DNA of 49,671 nt from Actinacidiphila cocklensis (GTDB taxonomy: Bacteria; Actinomycetota; Actinomycetes; Streptomycetales; Streptomycetaceae). The notes under the pieces are model-generated. The model saw nothing but the letters and a program-made list of their open reading frames with translations. It made no database searches and was not told where the DNA came from. Numbering within the stretch: position 1 is the stretch's first letter; every line of letters begins with the position of its first letter. The stretch spans positions 885 to 50,555 of the forward strand of contig NZ_CAJSLV010000082.1 of the NCBI RefSeq assembly GCF_907177275.1, read 5' to 3'. Of the stretch, positions 15,993 through 26,610 are shown piece after piece. A program made the position numbers and the translations under genes.

Positions 15993-17123
15993 GTGAGCAG
16001 CACCTCCGACCCCTTCGCAGGGCAGCTGCACGCCGTGCACGTGCTGGGCACGACGGCGGGAGCGCATGTCAGCTCGCTGGTCGGCGGGCTGGTGGCGCGG
16101 GGTGTCGAGGTGACCGTGTGCGGCCCGGACGCGGCCGAGGCGGACTACGCGTTCGGTGCGACCGGCGCCCGGTACGTCCCCGTCGACCTGGGCCGCCGCC
16201 GCGCCACCGCGGCCGACGCGCCGGTGGTCGGCGCGCTGCGTGCCGCTTTCCGCGGGGCCGGTGTGGTCCACGCGCACGGCCTGTGGGCCGGCTTCCTCGC
16301 CGCCGTCGCGCTCGGCGGCCGCGGTGTCCCGCTGGTCGTCACCTGGCACGGCGGCGCCCCGGTCGGGGGCGGCCGCGGCCTGGTGCTGCGCTGGCTGGAG
16401 CGGCGGGCGGTCCGCGGCGCGACCGTCGTGCTCGGCGTGTCGTCCGAGCTGGTCGACCGGGCGCGGGGCCTGGGCGGCAAGGACGTACGGCTCGCGCCGG
16501 CCGCCGTACCGCGTCCGCCGGGCCGGCCGCCCAGGCCGCCGGACGAGGGCGAGCGGTACCGGCAGAAGACCAGGGCCGACCACGGCGCCGTCGACCGCCC
16601 GCTGCTGCTCTCGGTCGGCAGGCTGGAGTCGGCCCAGGGCTACGACCTGCTGCTGGACGCCGCCGAGATGTGGTCGGCGCTCGACCCGGCGCCGCTGGTC
16701 GCCGTCGCGGGCGAGGGCGGGCAGCGGGCCGCGCTCGAACGCCGCATCGAGGCGGCGCGGCTGCCCGTGCTGCTGCTCGGCCGCCGCGACGACGTCCCCG
16801 ACCTGCTGGCCGCGGCCGACGTCGTGGTCCTGCCCAGCCGCTGGGAGGCCCGCGCGCTGATCGCCCAGGAGGCCCTGCACGCGGGTGTCCCGCTCGTCGC
16901 CACGGACGTCGGCGGCATGCGCGAGCTCGTCGGCGACGCGGCGGTCCTGGTCCCCTACGGCGACCCTCGCGCTCTGGCCACCGCGGTCACCACGCTGATC
17001 GCCGACCCCGACCGCCGCACGGCCCTCTCCATCGCGGGCCGCGCCCAGGCCGCCACCTGGCCCACGGAGGATGACACCGTCGCCCAGGTCCTCAGCATCT
17101 ACGACGAACTGACCCAGCCCTGA
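15993..17123 (+). CDS. Glycosyltransferase family 4 protein
   Basis: The 376-residue protein has the GT-B layout: an N-terminal domain with VLGTTAGAHVSSLVGGL, VVHAHGLWAGFLAAV and VVTWHGG, and a C-terminal GT4 domain with LLLSVGRLESAQGYDLLLDA, VAVAGEGGQRAALE, LLGRRDDVPDLLAAADVVVLPSRWEA and ALIAQEALHAGVPLVATDVGG. The EX7E-type region is AREALIAQE-like, consistent with retaining transfer from a nucleotide sugar. AGGAG 11 bases upstream supports GTG 15993. Its pairing with the MraY-like gene suggests a surface glycan or glycolipid, which is inference. Confidence 0.87.
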   Translation: MSSTSDPFAGQLHAVHVLGTTAGAHVSSLVGGLVARGVEVTVCGPDAAEADYAFGATGARYVPVDLGRRRATAADAPVVGALRAAFRGAGVVHAHGLWAGFLAAVALGGRGVPLVVTWHGGAPVGGGRGLVLRWLERRAVRGATVVLGVSSELVDRARGLGGKDVRLAPAAVPRPPGRPPRPPDEGERYRQKTRADHGAVDRPLLLSVGRLESAQGYDLLLDAAEMWSALDPAPLVAVAGEGGQRAALERRIEAARLPVLLLGRRDDVPDLLAAADVVVLPSRWEARALIAQEALHAGVPLVATDVGGMRELVGDAAVLVPYGDPRALATAVTTLIADPDRRTALSIAGRAQAATWPTEDDTVAQVLSIYDELTQP

Positions 17124-17321
17124 ACACCCGCTCCCGCGCCTTCCCGCACGTGGGCACACTTCCCCCGGGCACGGGGGTGTGCGGTACCCCTGCGCAGGGG
17201 GTGCGTTTTCCCCGGCCGCGGTGGCTTGCGGGTTCCCCTTCCGCAGGGGTCCCCCGTGCCGGGGGAAGCGAACCCCCAGCGGCAGGGGCACCCCCCCTGG
17301 GGGAAACCCGCCCCGGAGGGG
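17124..17321. repeat. GC-rich intergenic repeat block between convergent genes
   Basis: This 198-bp gap between the GT4 and GH15 stops is made of short inverted runs of G and C (for example CCCCCTGGGGG near 17300). At about 17196-17250 it contains one copy of the roughly 50-bp unit (tttccccggccgcggtggct, then ccccttccgcagggg) that is arrayed at 35.9-36.1 kb. No gene is seen. It likely separates the two converging transcripts. Confidence 0.65.
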
Positions 17322-19136
17322 CTACGCCGAGAAGGCGCCCGCGGCGGTGAGCCGCAAGGCCGTGTCGATGAGGGGGACGTGGCTGAAGGCCTGCGGGAAG
17401 TTGCCGACTTGGCGTTGCCGCCGGGGGTCCCATTCCTCGGCGAGCAGGCCGAGGTCGTTGCGCAGCACCAGCAGCTTCTCGAACAGGCGCCGCGCCTCCT
17501 CGACCCGGCCGATCATCGCGAGGTCGTCGGCGAGCCAGAAGGAGCAGGCCAGGAAGGCGCCCTCGTCACCGGGCAGGCCGTCGAGGTTGTCGTCGCCGCT
17601 GGTGTCGGCGCTGGACGTCGGGTAGCGCAGCACGAAGCCGTCCTCGGTGGACAGCTCCCGCTGGATCGCCTCGATGGTGCCGATGACCCGCTTGTCGTCC
17701 GGCGGCAGGAAGCCCATCTGCGGGATCAGCAGCAGCGAGGCGTCCAGCTCGCGCGAGCCGTAGGACTGCGTGAAGGTGTTGCGCTGCCGGTCGTAGCCCT
17801 TCTCGCACACGTCGTAGTGGATCTCGTCGCGCAGGTCCTTGAGCCGCTCCACCGGCCCGTCGACCTCGCCGGACTCGATGAGCTTGACCGTGCGGTCGAC
17901 CGCGACCCAGGCCATCACCTTGGAGTGCACGAAGTGCCGGCGCGGGCCGCGCACCTCCCAGATGCCCTCGTCCGGCTCGTTCCAGTGCTTCTCCAGGTAG
18001 CGGATCAGCTTGAGCTGCAGCAGGCTCGCGTAGTCGTTGCGGGCCAGGCCGGTCATGTGGCCCAGGTGCAGCGCCTCGGTCACCTCGCCGTAGACGTCCA
18101 GCTGGAGCTGGTGCGCGGCGCCGTTGCCGATGCGGACCGGGGTGGAGCCCTCGTAGCCGGGCAGCCAGTGCAGCTCGTTCTCGCCGAGTTCGCGCTCGCC
18201 GGCGATGCCGTACATGATCTGCAGGTTCTCCGGGTCGCCCGCCACCGCCCGCAGCAGCCACTCGCGCCAGGCCTGCGCCTCCTCGCGGTAGCCGGTGCGC
18301 AGCAGTGAGGACAGGGTGATCGCGGCGTCCCGCAGCCAGGTGAAGCGGTAGTCCCAGTTGCGGACCCCGCCGATGTCCTCCGGCAACGATGTCGTGGGCG
18401 CCGCGACGATGCCGCCCGTCGGCCCGTAGGTGAGCGCCTTGAGGGTGATCAGCGAGCGCACCACGGCCTCGCGGTACGGGCCGGTGTACGTGCACTGGGC
18501 GACCCAATCCCGCCAGAACTCCTCGGTCGCGGTCAGCGACCCCTCCGGGTCGGGCAGCGAGGGCTGCGGCTTGTGCGACGGCTCCCAGCTGATCGTGAAG
18601 GCCAGCCGGTCGCCCGGCGCGACGGTGAACTCCGAGTACGTCGTCAGGTCCTTGCCGTACGTGTCGACCTCGGTGTCCAGCCACACCGAGTCGGGACCCG
18701 CCACCGCCACCGTGCGGTCGCCGACCTTGTGCACCCACGGCACCACCTGGCCGTAGGCGAACCGCATCCGCAGCGCGGAGGACATCGGCACCCGGCCGCT
18801 GACCCCTTCGACGATCCTGATCAGCTGCGGGGCGCCGTCGCGGGGCGGCATGAAGTCGATGACCCGGACCGTGCCGCGCGCGGTGTCCCACTCGGACTCC
18901 AGTACGAGCGAGTCGCCGCGGTAGCGGCGGCGTGTCGCGGCCGGCGGCCGCTCGCTGTCGCGGTGCGTCGGCCCCAGGCGCCAGAAGCCGTGCTGCTCGG
19001 TGCCCAGCAGCCCGGCGAAGACCGCGGGCGAGTCGAACCGCGGTAGGCACAGCCAGTCGACCGTGCCGTCCCGGCAGACCAGTGCGGCGGTCTGCATGTC
19101 TCCGATGAGTGCGTAGTCCTCGATACGCCCGGCCAC
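17322..19136 (-). CDS. Glycoside hydrolase family 15 protein (glucoamylase/trehalase type)
   Basis: The 604-residue protein starts VAGRIEDYALIGDMQTAALV, the usual N-terminus of actinobacterial GH15 enzymes, with a beta domain followed by an (alpha/alpha)6 barrel. NWDYRFTWLRDAA, DEGIWEVRGPRRHFVHSKVMAW (the Glu of GIWE at the general-acid position) and LLAEEWDP (general base position) are present. Mycobacterial relatives hydrolyse trehalose, others alpha-glucans. The GTG at 19136 has GGAG 6 bases upstream; an ATG at 19214 adds 26 residues but has no ribosome site. Convergent to the GT4 gene. Confidence 0.9.
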   Translation of the reverse strand: MAGRIEDYALIGDMQTAALVCRDGTVDWLCLPRFDSPAVFAGLLGTEQHGFWRLGPTHRDSERPPAATRRRYRGDSLVLESEWDTARGTVRVIDFMPPRDGAPQLIRIVEGVSGRVPMSSALRMRFAYGQVVPWVHKVGDRTVAVAGPDSVWLDTEVDTYGKDLTTYSEFTVAPGDRLAFTISWEPSHKPQPSLPDPEGSLTATEEFWRDWVAQCTYTGPYREAVVRSLITLKALTYGPTGGIVAAPTTSLPEDIGGVRNWDYRFTWLRDAAITLSSLLRTGYREEAQAWREWLLRAVAGDPENLQIMYGIAGERELGENELHWLPGYEGSTPVRIGNGAAHQLQLDVYGEVTEALHLGHMTGLARNDYASLLQLKLIRYLEKHWNEPDEGIWEVRGPRRHFVHSKVMAWVAVDRTVKLIESGEVDGPVERLKDLRDEIHYDVCEKGYDRQRNTFTQSYGSRELDASLLLIPQMGFLPPDDKRVIGTIEAIQRELSTEDGFVLRYPTSSADTSGDDNLDGLPGDEGAFLACSFWLADDLAMIGRVEEARRLFEKLLVLRNDLGLLAEEWDPRRQRQVGNFPQAFSHVPLIDTALRLTAAGAFSA

Positions 19137-19496
19137 GTGCAACTCCAGTCGAATGACGGCGCCGCCCCAGTGGCTGGGACGGTCTTGCGGTCTGGGGATA
19201 TTCGACGAGCTCATGATCCGGGAGCGGGCGGGATGGTGCCGTGCCGGCCGGCTCGCATCAATGCGTCCGTGCAGGATACGTCGTCAGGGTGGATGGTGTG
19301 CGTGTCTCGGTGATCTTCGCGAGCCGGTCGGGGTGCACTTCCGGCACACCGGGCACGCGCCGCCTGCCGTGACCGCCCGGCACCGCTGATACCCTGGTAG
19401 CCCGTGGGCCGGTGGGCTGAACCACTGAACCGCCGCGACGGCGCTCCCCGACGAGCACCGTCCCGACCCTCACCTCGCGACCACGGGAGCCCCCTC
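19137..19496. other. Intergenic region between divergent GH15 and pyrG
   Basis: This 360-bp region holds the control signals of both genes and, at 19137-19214, an in-frame extension of GH15 that I do not favour as coding. A TACCCT at 19390-19395 about 100 bases before pyrG could be a -10 element. I see no strong hairpin or attenuator of the pyrimidine type. Confidence 0.4.
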
Positions 19497-21149
<1,653 letters not shown>

Positions 21150-21206
21150 TCCGTCCCGTTCCTGCTCCCCCGTTTCTCCTGTTCTCCCGTTCCCGGAAGG
21201 CGCAGC

Positions 21207-21830
21207 ATGCTCAAGGACACCCCGGAGGAGTGGCGGGTCACGGCCACCGCCACGCCCTTCACCGGCAAGAAGACCAGCGTCCGCACGGACGAGGTGGTCA
21301 TGCCCGACGGGAGCACGGCGACCCGCGACTACCAGGTGCACCCCGGCTCGGTCGCCGTCCTGGCGCTCGACGACCAGGAGCGGGTGCTGGTGCTGCGGCA
21401 GTACCGGCACCCGGTGCGGCACAAGCTCTGGGAGATCCCGGCGGGGCTGCTCGACATCCCCGGCGAGAACCCGCTGCACGCGGCGCAGCGCGAGCTGTAC
21501 GAGGAGGCGCACGTCAAGGCCGAGGACTGGCGGGTCCTCACCGACGTCTACACCACGCCGGGCGGCTGCGACGAGGCCGTGCGCATCTTCCTGGCCCGCG
21601 GCGTCTCCGAGGCGGAGGGCGAGCGCTACGAGGTCTCCGAGGAGGAGGCCGACATGGAGGTCGCCAGGGTGCCGCTCGCCGACCTGGTCCGCGGCGCCCT
21701 GGCCGGCGACCTGCACAACAACTGCCTGGTCGTCGGTGCCCTCGCGCTGCACGCCGCACTGGCCGACGGCGCCCTGGACGCCCTGCGCCCGGCCGAGGCC
21801 CCGTGGCCGGCGCGTCCGTTCACGGTGTGA
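21207..21830 (+). CDS. NUDIX hydrolase (ADP-ribose pyrophosphatase type)
   Basis: The 207-residue protein has VLVLRQYRHPVRHKLWEIPAGLLDIPGE followed by AAQRELYEEAHV, the NUDIX box with REL-EE intact. The box has one extra residue between its Gly and first Glu and His in place of the later Gly, as in the mycobacterial ADP-ribose pyrophosphatase lineage. It should cleave ADP-ribose or similar nucleoside diphosphates with Mg. TTPGGCDEAVRIFLAR is typical of the ADPRase group. It follows pyrG by 57 bp and is probably co-transcribed. Confidence 0.9.
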   Translation: MLKDTPEEWRVTATATPFTGKKTSVRTDEVVMPDGSTATRDYQVHPGSVAVLALDDQERVLVLRQYRHPVRHKLWEIPAGLLDIPGENPLHAAQRELYEEAHVKAEDWRVLTDVYTTPGGCDEAVRIFLARGVSEAEGERYEVSEEEADMEVARVPLADLVRGALAGDLHNNCLVVGALALHAALADGALDALRPAEAPWPARPFTV

Positions 21831-21945
21831 GCCCCGCTTCCGCCTGAGGCGGGCCTTCCGGGTGCCGCGTACGGCGGCGCGGGCGTCAACTACGCTCGTC
21901 GCCGTAGCGGCAGCGGCAGGACCGACCCAGCCGGGAGCGTGGCCC

Positions 21946-23910
21946 GTGACAGACCAGTCCCTCCACCCGGAGCCCCCTTCGCCGCGGCCCGGGGACGGCG
22001 GGGTGGTCGAGCTTCCCGGTGTGCCGGCGCACTTCGTCGGGCGGGAGCGGGAACTGGCCGAGCTGCTCGCGGACATCGACCGGCCCGGCCTGGGCAGCGG
22101 TACGCCGACGGCGGCCCGGGTGCTGCTGGTGGCCGGGCGGCCCGGGACGGGGCGGACAGCGCTGGCGCTGCGGCTCGCCGCGGAGGTCGCCGACCGCTAT
22201 CCCGACGGCCGCTACTTCGTCCGCTTGACCAGCGCGGAGGGCGCGCCCGTACCGGTCGAGCAGGTCCACCGCGGGCTGCGCCGGGCGCTCGGCCGGGGTC
22301 CCACACGGCGGCTCCTGCTGGTGCTGGACGACGTGGTGCAGGCCGCGCAGCTGTCCGCGCTGCTGCCCGAGTCGGCCGGCAGCCTGGTCGTGGCCACCTC
22401 GGGCGGTCCGCTGTCCGGCGTGCCCGACGTACGCCCCTGCACCCTCGGCGGGCTCGACACCCCGGCCGCGGTGCGGCTGCTGACGGCCGAGGTCGGCGCC
22501 ACCCGCGTCAGCTGCGACCCGCGCGGCGCGGAGACCCTCGTCCAGGAGCTCGCCGGCCACCCCACCGCCCTCCATCTGACCGCCGCCTGGCTCACCGCCC
22601 ACCCCGGCCTCTCCTTCGCCGAGGCGACCACCCGGCTCCGCGAGACGCCCGCCACGCCCTTCGCCTCCGGGACGGGGGCGCCGCCCGCCGCGGGCGAGCT
22701 GGTGCGGGCCTTCCGGCTGGTCCACGACGGGCTGCCGGCCGTCGCCGCGCGGATGCTGCGGCTGCTGGTGCTGGCGCCCGCCGGGGTCGTGGACGCGCAG
22801 GGCGCGTCCGCGCTCGCCGGGTGCTCGGTGGAGGTGGCGCAGGGGGTGCTCGACGACTTCGTACGGGGCGGGCTGCTGTCCGGCGGGGCGCCCCAGTACC
22901 GCGTGCCGGGCTGCCTCGAACCGATGCTGGCCGCGCTGCTCGCCGGGGCCGAGCGGCCGGAGGAGCTGCGGCTGGCGCGGGCCAGGATGCTGGAGCGGAC
23001 CGTACGGCTGCTGCTGTCGTGCCGGGCGACGCTGGCCCGCGAGCCGGTCGAGGAGGGCCTGCCGCGAGCCCTGCGGTTCGACACCGCCCAGGCGGCCGCC
23101 GGCTGGCTGGAGTCCCGGCTGCCCGCCCTGCTCGCCGCCGTGCGCTCCGCGGTCGCGGACGGCGAGCTGGACACCCTCGCCCGCCGCCTGGTGGCCGCCA
23201 TGGTCCGCGCGCTCGCCGCCTTCCCCGGCGGCGACGCGATGGCCGCCGAGCGCTACGAGCTGCACTCCCTTGTCCTGGACGTCGCCGAGCGCCGCGGGCT
23301 GCCGCGCGAGCGGGCCGCCGCCCTGATAAACCTCGGCGACCTGGACGCCGCCGCGGGCCGCACCGACCGCGCCCTGGACCGCTACCGGGTCGCCCTGGAC
23401 GCGGCCCGCGCCTGCGACGACCGGCAGGCCGAGGGCCGCGTCCTGGAGGCGCTGGGCGGCACGTACCTGGAGCGGCACGACCCGGGCCGCGCCTTCGACT
23501 GGTACGGCCGCGCCCTGTCCCTGCGCCAGGCCGGCGGCGAACTGTCCGACCAGGCCCGGCTGCACGGCAGGATCGGCACCCTGCTGGCGTCCGTCGGCCA
23601 GTACGACCAGGCGCTGCGGGCCTGGCGGACGGCCGCGGGGATCAGCAAGCGGCTCGGTGACCTGCCGGCCCAGGCCCGCGCACTGGCCGAGGCGGCCAGG
23701 GTGCAGGACGTCGACGGCCGCCCCGAGGACGCCGTCCGCAGCTGCCGCGACGCGCTGTACTGGGCGCGGCAGGCGGCCGACCGCCGCCTGGAGGCGGCGC
23801 TGCTGCTGCGGCTCGCCGACCTCCTCGACCGGCTCGGCGACCCGGAGGGCGCCAGGCTGCAGCGCGAGGCGGCGAACGGCCTGTTCAGCCCGGGTACGCC
23901 GGCCGGCTGA
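21946..23910 (+). CDS. STAND/NB-ARC-like protein with TPR repeats and degenerate nucleotide site
   Basis: The 654-residue protein starts after GGGAG at GTG 21946. Residues about 25-270 follow the NB-ARC pattern of AfsR-like regulators (FVGRERELAELL, a P-loop, ADRYPDGRYFVRL, RLLLVLDDVVQAAQLSALLP). A helical region follows, and residues about 455-640 hold four or five TPRs (ALINLGDLDAAAGRTDRAL, LGGTYLERHDPGRAFDWYGRAL, IGTLLASVGQYDQALRAWRTA). The P-loop reads GRPGTGRTA, with Arg for the catalytic Lys, and the usual sensor TSR is TSGG. No DNA-binding or effector domain is visible. It may be a non-hydrolysing scaffold. Confidence 0.8.
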   Translation: MTDQSLHPEPPSPRPGDGGVVELPGVPAHFVGRERELAELLADIDRPGLGSGTPTAARVLLVAGRPGTGRTALALRLAAEVADRYPDGRYFVRLTSAEGAPVPVEQVHRGLRRALGRGPTRRLLLVLDDVVQAAQLSALLPESAGSLVVATSGGPLSGVPDVRPCTLGGLDTPAAVRLLTAEVGATRVSCDPRGAETLVQELAGHPTALHLTAAWLTAHPGLSFAEATTRLRETPATPFASGTGAPPAAGELVRAFRLVHDGLPAVAARMLRLLVLAPAGVVDAQGASALAGCSVEVAQGVLDDFVRGGLLSGGAPQYRVPGCLEPMLAALLAGAERPEELRLARARMLERTVRLLLSCRATLAREPVEEGLPRALRFDTAQAAAGWLESRLPALLAAVRSAVADGELDTLARRLVAAMVRALAAFPGGDAMAAERYELHSLVLDVAERRGLPRERAAALINLGDLDAAAGRTDRALDRYRVALDAARACDDRQAEGRVLEALGGTYLERHDPGRAFDWYGRALSLRQAGGELSDQARLHGRIGTLLASVGQYDQALRAWRTAAGISKRLGDLPAQARALAEAARVQDVDGRPEDAVRSCRDALYWARQAADRRLEAALLLRLADLLDRLGDPEGARLQREAANGLFSPGTPAG

Positions 23911-24028
23911 AATTCCCCGGACCGTGACACCGCGGCAATGCGCCGGTGACCAGCCCATGTGTAGCGCAAGCCCTCGCCAGCCTACGAAACTGCCAATCGT
24001 CTCCGAAGAACCAGCCACTTTGTAAGGC

Positions 24029-24056
24029 TGGACAGCAGCTCTTCCTTCACTAGACT
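24029..24056 (+). promoter_or_regulatory. Candidate promoter for alanine dehydrogenase
   Basis: TGGACA at 24029-24034 and TAGACT at 24051-24056 are separated by 16 bases, close to the main vegetative consensus of streptomycetes (TTGAC, TAGRRT). They lie about 95 bp before the ald start in a gap that is less GC-rich than the genes around it. Confidence 0.5.
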
Positions 24057-24151
24057 GGGCGTGGCCGCACACAACGCGGTCAGGTCCGACGTGTCGTGTC
24101 ATCCTGCACCATGTCAGGACATTCCTGCCGGTAACCCTCATCGCAAGGACC

Positions 24152-25276
24152 GTGATCGACGTGAAGGTGGGCATCCCCCGCGAGGTCAAGAACAACGAGT
24201 TCCGCGTGGCCATCACCCCGGCCGGCGTGCACGAACTCGTCCGAGGCGGACACCAGGTCGTCGTCGAGGAGGGCGCGGGCGACGGCTCGTCCATCCCCGA
24301 CGCGGAGTACGTCGCGGCCGGCGCCGCGATCCTCGGCACCGCGGACGAGGTGTGGGCCGCCGCCGATCTGCTGCTCAAGGTCAAGGAGCCGGTCGCCGAG
24401 GAGTACCACCGGCTGCGCAAGGGCCAGACGCTCTTCACCTACCTGCACCTGGCGGCCTCCCGCGAGTGCACCGACGCGCTACTGGAGTCCGGCACCACCG
24501 CGATCGCGTACGAGACGGTCGAGACCGCGGACCGCCGGCTGCCGCTGCTCGCCCCGATGTCCGAGGTGGCCGGCCGGCTCGCCCCGCAGGTCGGCGCCTA
24601 CCACCTGATGCGCTCGGCGGGCGGCCGCGGTGTGCTGCCCGGCGGGGTGCCCGGGGTGCTCTCCGGGCGGGCCGTGGTCATCGGCGCCGGCGTCTCGGGC
24701 TGGCACGCCACCACCATCGCGCTCGGCCTCGGCTTCCACGTCACCCTGCTGGACAAGGACGTCAACAAGCTGCGCGAGGCCGACAAGGTCTTCGGCAACC
24801 GCGTGCAGACCATGGCGTCCAACGCGCTCGTGCTCGAACAGGCCGTGCTGGACGCCGACCTGGTGGTCGGCGCGGTGCTGATCCCGGGCGCCAAGGCGCC
24901 CAAGCTGGTCACCAACGAACTGGTGTCGCGCATGAAGCCCGGCGCGGTCCTCGTCGACATCGCGATCGACCAGGGCGGCTGCTTCGAGGACTCCCGGCCC
25001 ACCACGCACGCAGAACCGACCTTCACCGTCCACGACTCGGTCTTCTACTGCGTGGCCAACATGCCGGGCGCGGTGCCCAACACCTCGACCTACGCGCTGA
25101 CCAACGCCACCCTGCCGTACGTCGTCGAGCTCGCCGACCGCGGCTGGCGGGACGCGCTGCGCCGCGACCCGGCGCTCGCACTCGGCCTCAACACCCATGA
25201 GGGACAGGTCGTTTACGGTCCGGTCGCCGACGCGCACGGCCTCGATTCGGTCGAACTGCGCACACTGCTTGGCTGA
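24152..25276 (+). CDS. ald: Alanine dehydrogenase
   Basis: The 374-residue enzyme shows the family start VGIPREVKNNEFRVAITPAGV, the catalytic Lys in LLLKVKEPVAEE, the catalytic His in FTYLHLAAS, the NAD motif VIGAGVSGWHATTIALGLG and the Asp in VDIAIDQGGCFE. It interconverts L-alanine and pyruvate plus ammonia with NAD. The GTG at 24152 is chosen for length; GTG 24161 has a better spaced AAGGA and is an alternative. A 10-bp stem terminator follows. Confidence 0.95.
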   Translation: MIDVKVGIPREVKNNEFRVAITPAGVHELVRGGHQVVVEEGAGDGSSIPDAEYVAAGAAILGTADEVWAAADLLLKVKEPVAEEYHRLRKGQTLFTYLHLAASRECTDALLESGTTAIAYETVETADRRLPLLAPMSEVAGRLAPQVGAYHLMRSAGGRGVLPGGVPGVLSGRAVVIGAGVSGWHATTIALGLGFHVTLLDKDVNKLREADKVFGNRVQTMASNALVLEQAVLDADLVVGAVLIPGAKAPKLVTNELVSRMKPGAVLVDIAIDQGGCFEDSRPTTHAEPTFTVHDSVFYCVANMPGAVPNTSTYALTNATLPYVVELADRGWRDALRRDPALALGLNTHEGQVVYGPVADAHGLDSVELRTLLG

Positions 25277-25317
25277 TAGCGACACGCGGTGTCACCACGG
25301 TGTCAACACTGCACCTC

Positions 25318-25349
25318 CGGCCGGGTCTTGCGACGTCAGGACCCGGCCG
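25318..25349 (+). terminator. Terminator hairpin after ald
   Basis: CGGCCGGGTC at 25318-25327 pairs with GACCCGGCCG at 25340-25349 over a 12-base loop, about 40 bp after the ald stop, followed by TTCG. A stem of 10 GC-rich pairs without a long T tract is usual for streptomycete terminators. Confidence 0.75.
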
Positions 25350-25366
25350 TTCGTGTGCTTACGCCC

Positions 25367-25450
25367 TTGACAGCGGGGTGTTCGGTTGCCGACACATCGT
25401 GCCGTGTCCGGCGGATTGTGTTGCTGTGAACCACCGACACGCCATAGAGT
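25367..25450 (+). promoter_or_regulatory. Candidate promoter region of the parA-scpAB operon
   Basis: A perfect TTGACA at 25367-25372 lacks a clear partner at normal spacing. A second pair, TTGCTG at 25421-25426 and TAGAGT at 25445-25450 with 18 bases between, is about 70 bp ahead of the parA-like start. Either could drive the operon; neither has been tested. Confidence 0.35.
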
Positions 25451-25521
25451 CGCGAATCGTCGGCTGTAGTCACGCTGACCTGTCTAGAAGTTTCCTGGTC
25501 ACCAAGGAGGTAAGACGACTT

Positions 25522-26610
25522 GTGAATGAGTCGACATTTGCTCCCGGGGGTGGTCAACCAGGAACGACCGTCGGTTCCGTCGCGGTCCGCACCTTCGAGT
25601 CCCGCAGGGCCGAGACGACAACAGAGACGCAACCTGCTTACGCCATGGCGCCTTTCAACGACGACAACGACCTGCAGGACGGCCAGTTCTACGACCCGGA
25701 CGCGGAGTACGAACCCGATCCGGAGTACGCCGCCACCCTCGCCCCTGACGCGGCCCGCCAGCGCCGCGAACGCGTCGGCCCCACCGGCCGCCCGCTGCCC
25801 TACTTCCCGATCCCCAACCCGCTCACCGACCACGGCCCGGCGAAGATCGTCGCGATGTGCAACCAGAAGGGCGGGGTCGGCAAGACCACCTCGACCATCA
25901 ACCTGGGTGCCGCGCTGGCCGAGTACGGCAGACGGGTGCTGCTCGTCGACTTCGATCCGCAGGGGGCGCTGTCCGTCGGACTCGGCGTCAACCCGATGGA
26001 GTTGGACATCACCGTCTACAACCTGCTGATGGAGCGCGGGCTGGCGGCGGACGAGGTGCTGCTCAAGACGGCGGTGCCGGGCATGGACCTGCTGCCCAGC
26101 AACATCGACCTGTCGGCCGCCGAGGTCCAGCTCGTCAGCGAGGTGGCCAGGGAGTCGACCCTGCAGCGCGCTCTCAAGCCGCTGATGGCCGACTACGACT
26201 ACATCGTGATCGACTGCCAGCCCTCGCTGGGCCTGCTCACCGTCAACGCGCTCACCGCGGCGCACTCGGTGATCGTCCCGCTGGAGTGCGAGTTCTTCGC
26301 GCTGCGCGGCGTCGCGCTGCTCACCGAGACCATCGAGAAGGTCCGCGAGCGGCTCAACCCGGAACTCGAACTCGACGGCATCCTCGCCACCATGTACGAC
26401 TCGCGGACCGTGCACAGCCGCGAGGTGCTGGCCCGCGTGGTCGAGGCCTTCGACGAGCACGTCTTCCACACCGTGATCGGCAGGACCGTCCGCTTCCCGG
26501 AGACCACGGTGGCCGGCGAGCCGATCACCACCTACGCCTCCAACTCCGTCGGCGCCGCCGCCTATCGCCAACTCGCCAGGGAGGTGCTCGCCCGGTGCCA
26601 CGCCGAGTGA
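25522..26610 (+). CDS. ParA-family ATPase (orphan, scpAB-linked)
   Basis: The 362-residue protein has an N-terminal acidic, Tyr/Pro-rich region of about 110 residues and then a ParA domain: deviant Walker A CNQKGGVGKTTSTINLGAAL, VLLVDFDPQGALSVGLG, Walker B-like YDYIVIDCQPSLGLLTVNAL and VPLECEFFALRGVALLTETI. AAGGAGG 11 bases upstream fixes GTG 25522. It is not next to a parB gene, and in mycobacteria the equivalent gene (Rv1708) also precedes scpA. It probably positions cargo on the nucleoid; the cargo is unknown. Confidence 0.9.
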   Translation: MNESTFAPGGGQPGTTVGSVAVRTFESRRAETTTETQPAYAMAPFNDDNDLQDGQFYDPDAEYEPDPEYAATLAPDAARQRRERVGPTGRPLPYFPIPNPLTDHGPAKIVAMCNQKGGVGKTTSTINLGAALAEYGRRVLLVDFDPQGALSVGLGVNPMELDITVYNLLMERGLAADEVLLKTAVPGMDLLPSNIDLSAAEVQLVSEVARESTLQRALKPLMADYDYIVIDCQPSLGLLTVNALTAAHSVIVPLECEFFALRGVALLTETIEKVRERLNPELELDGILATMYDSRTVHSREVLARVVEAFDEHVFHTVIGRTVRFPETTVAGEPITTYASNSVGAAAYRQLAREVLARCHAE

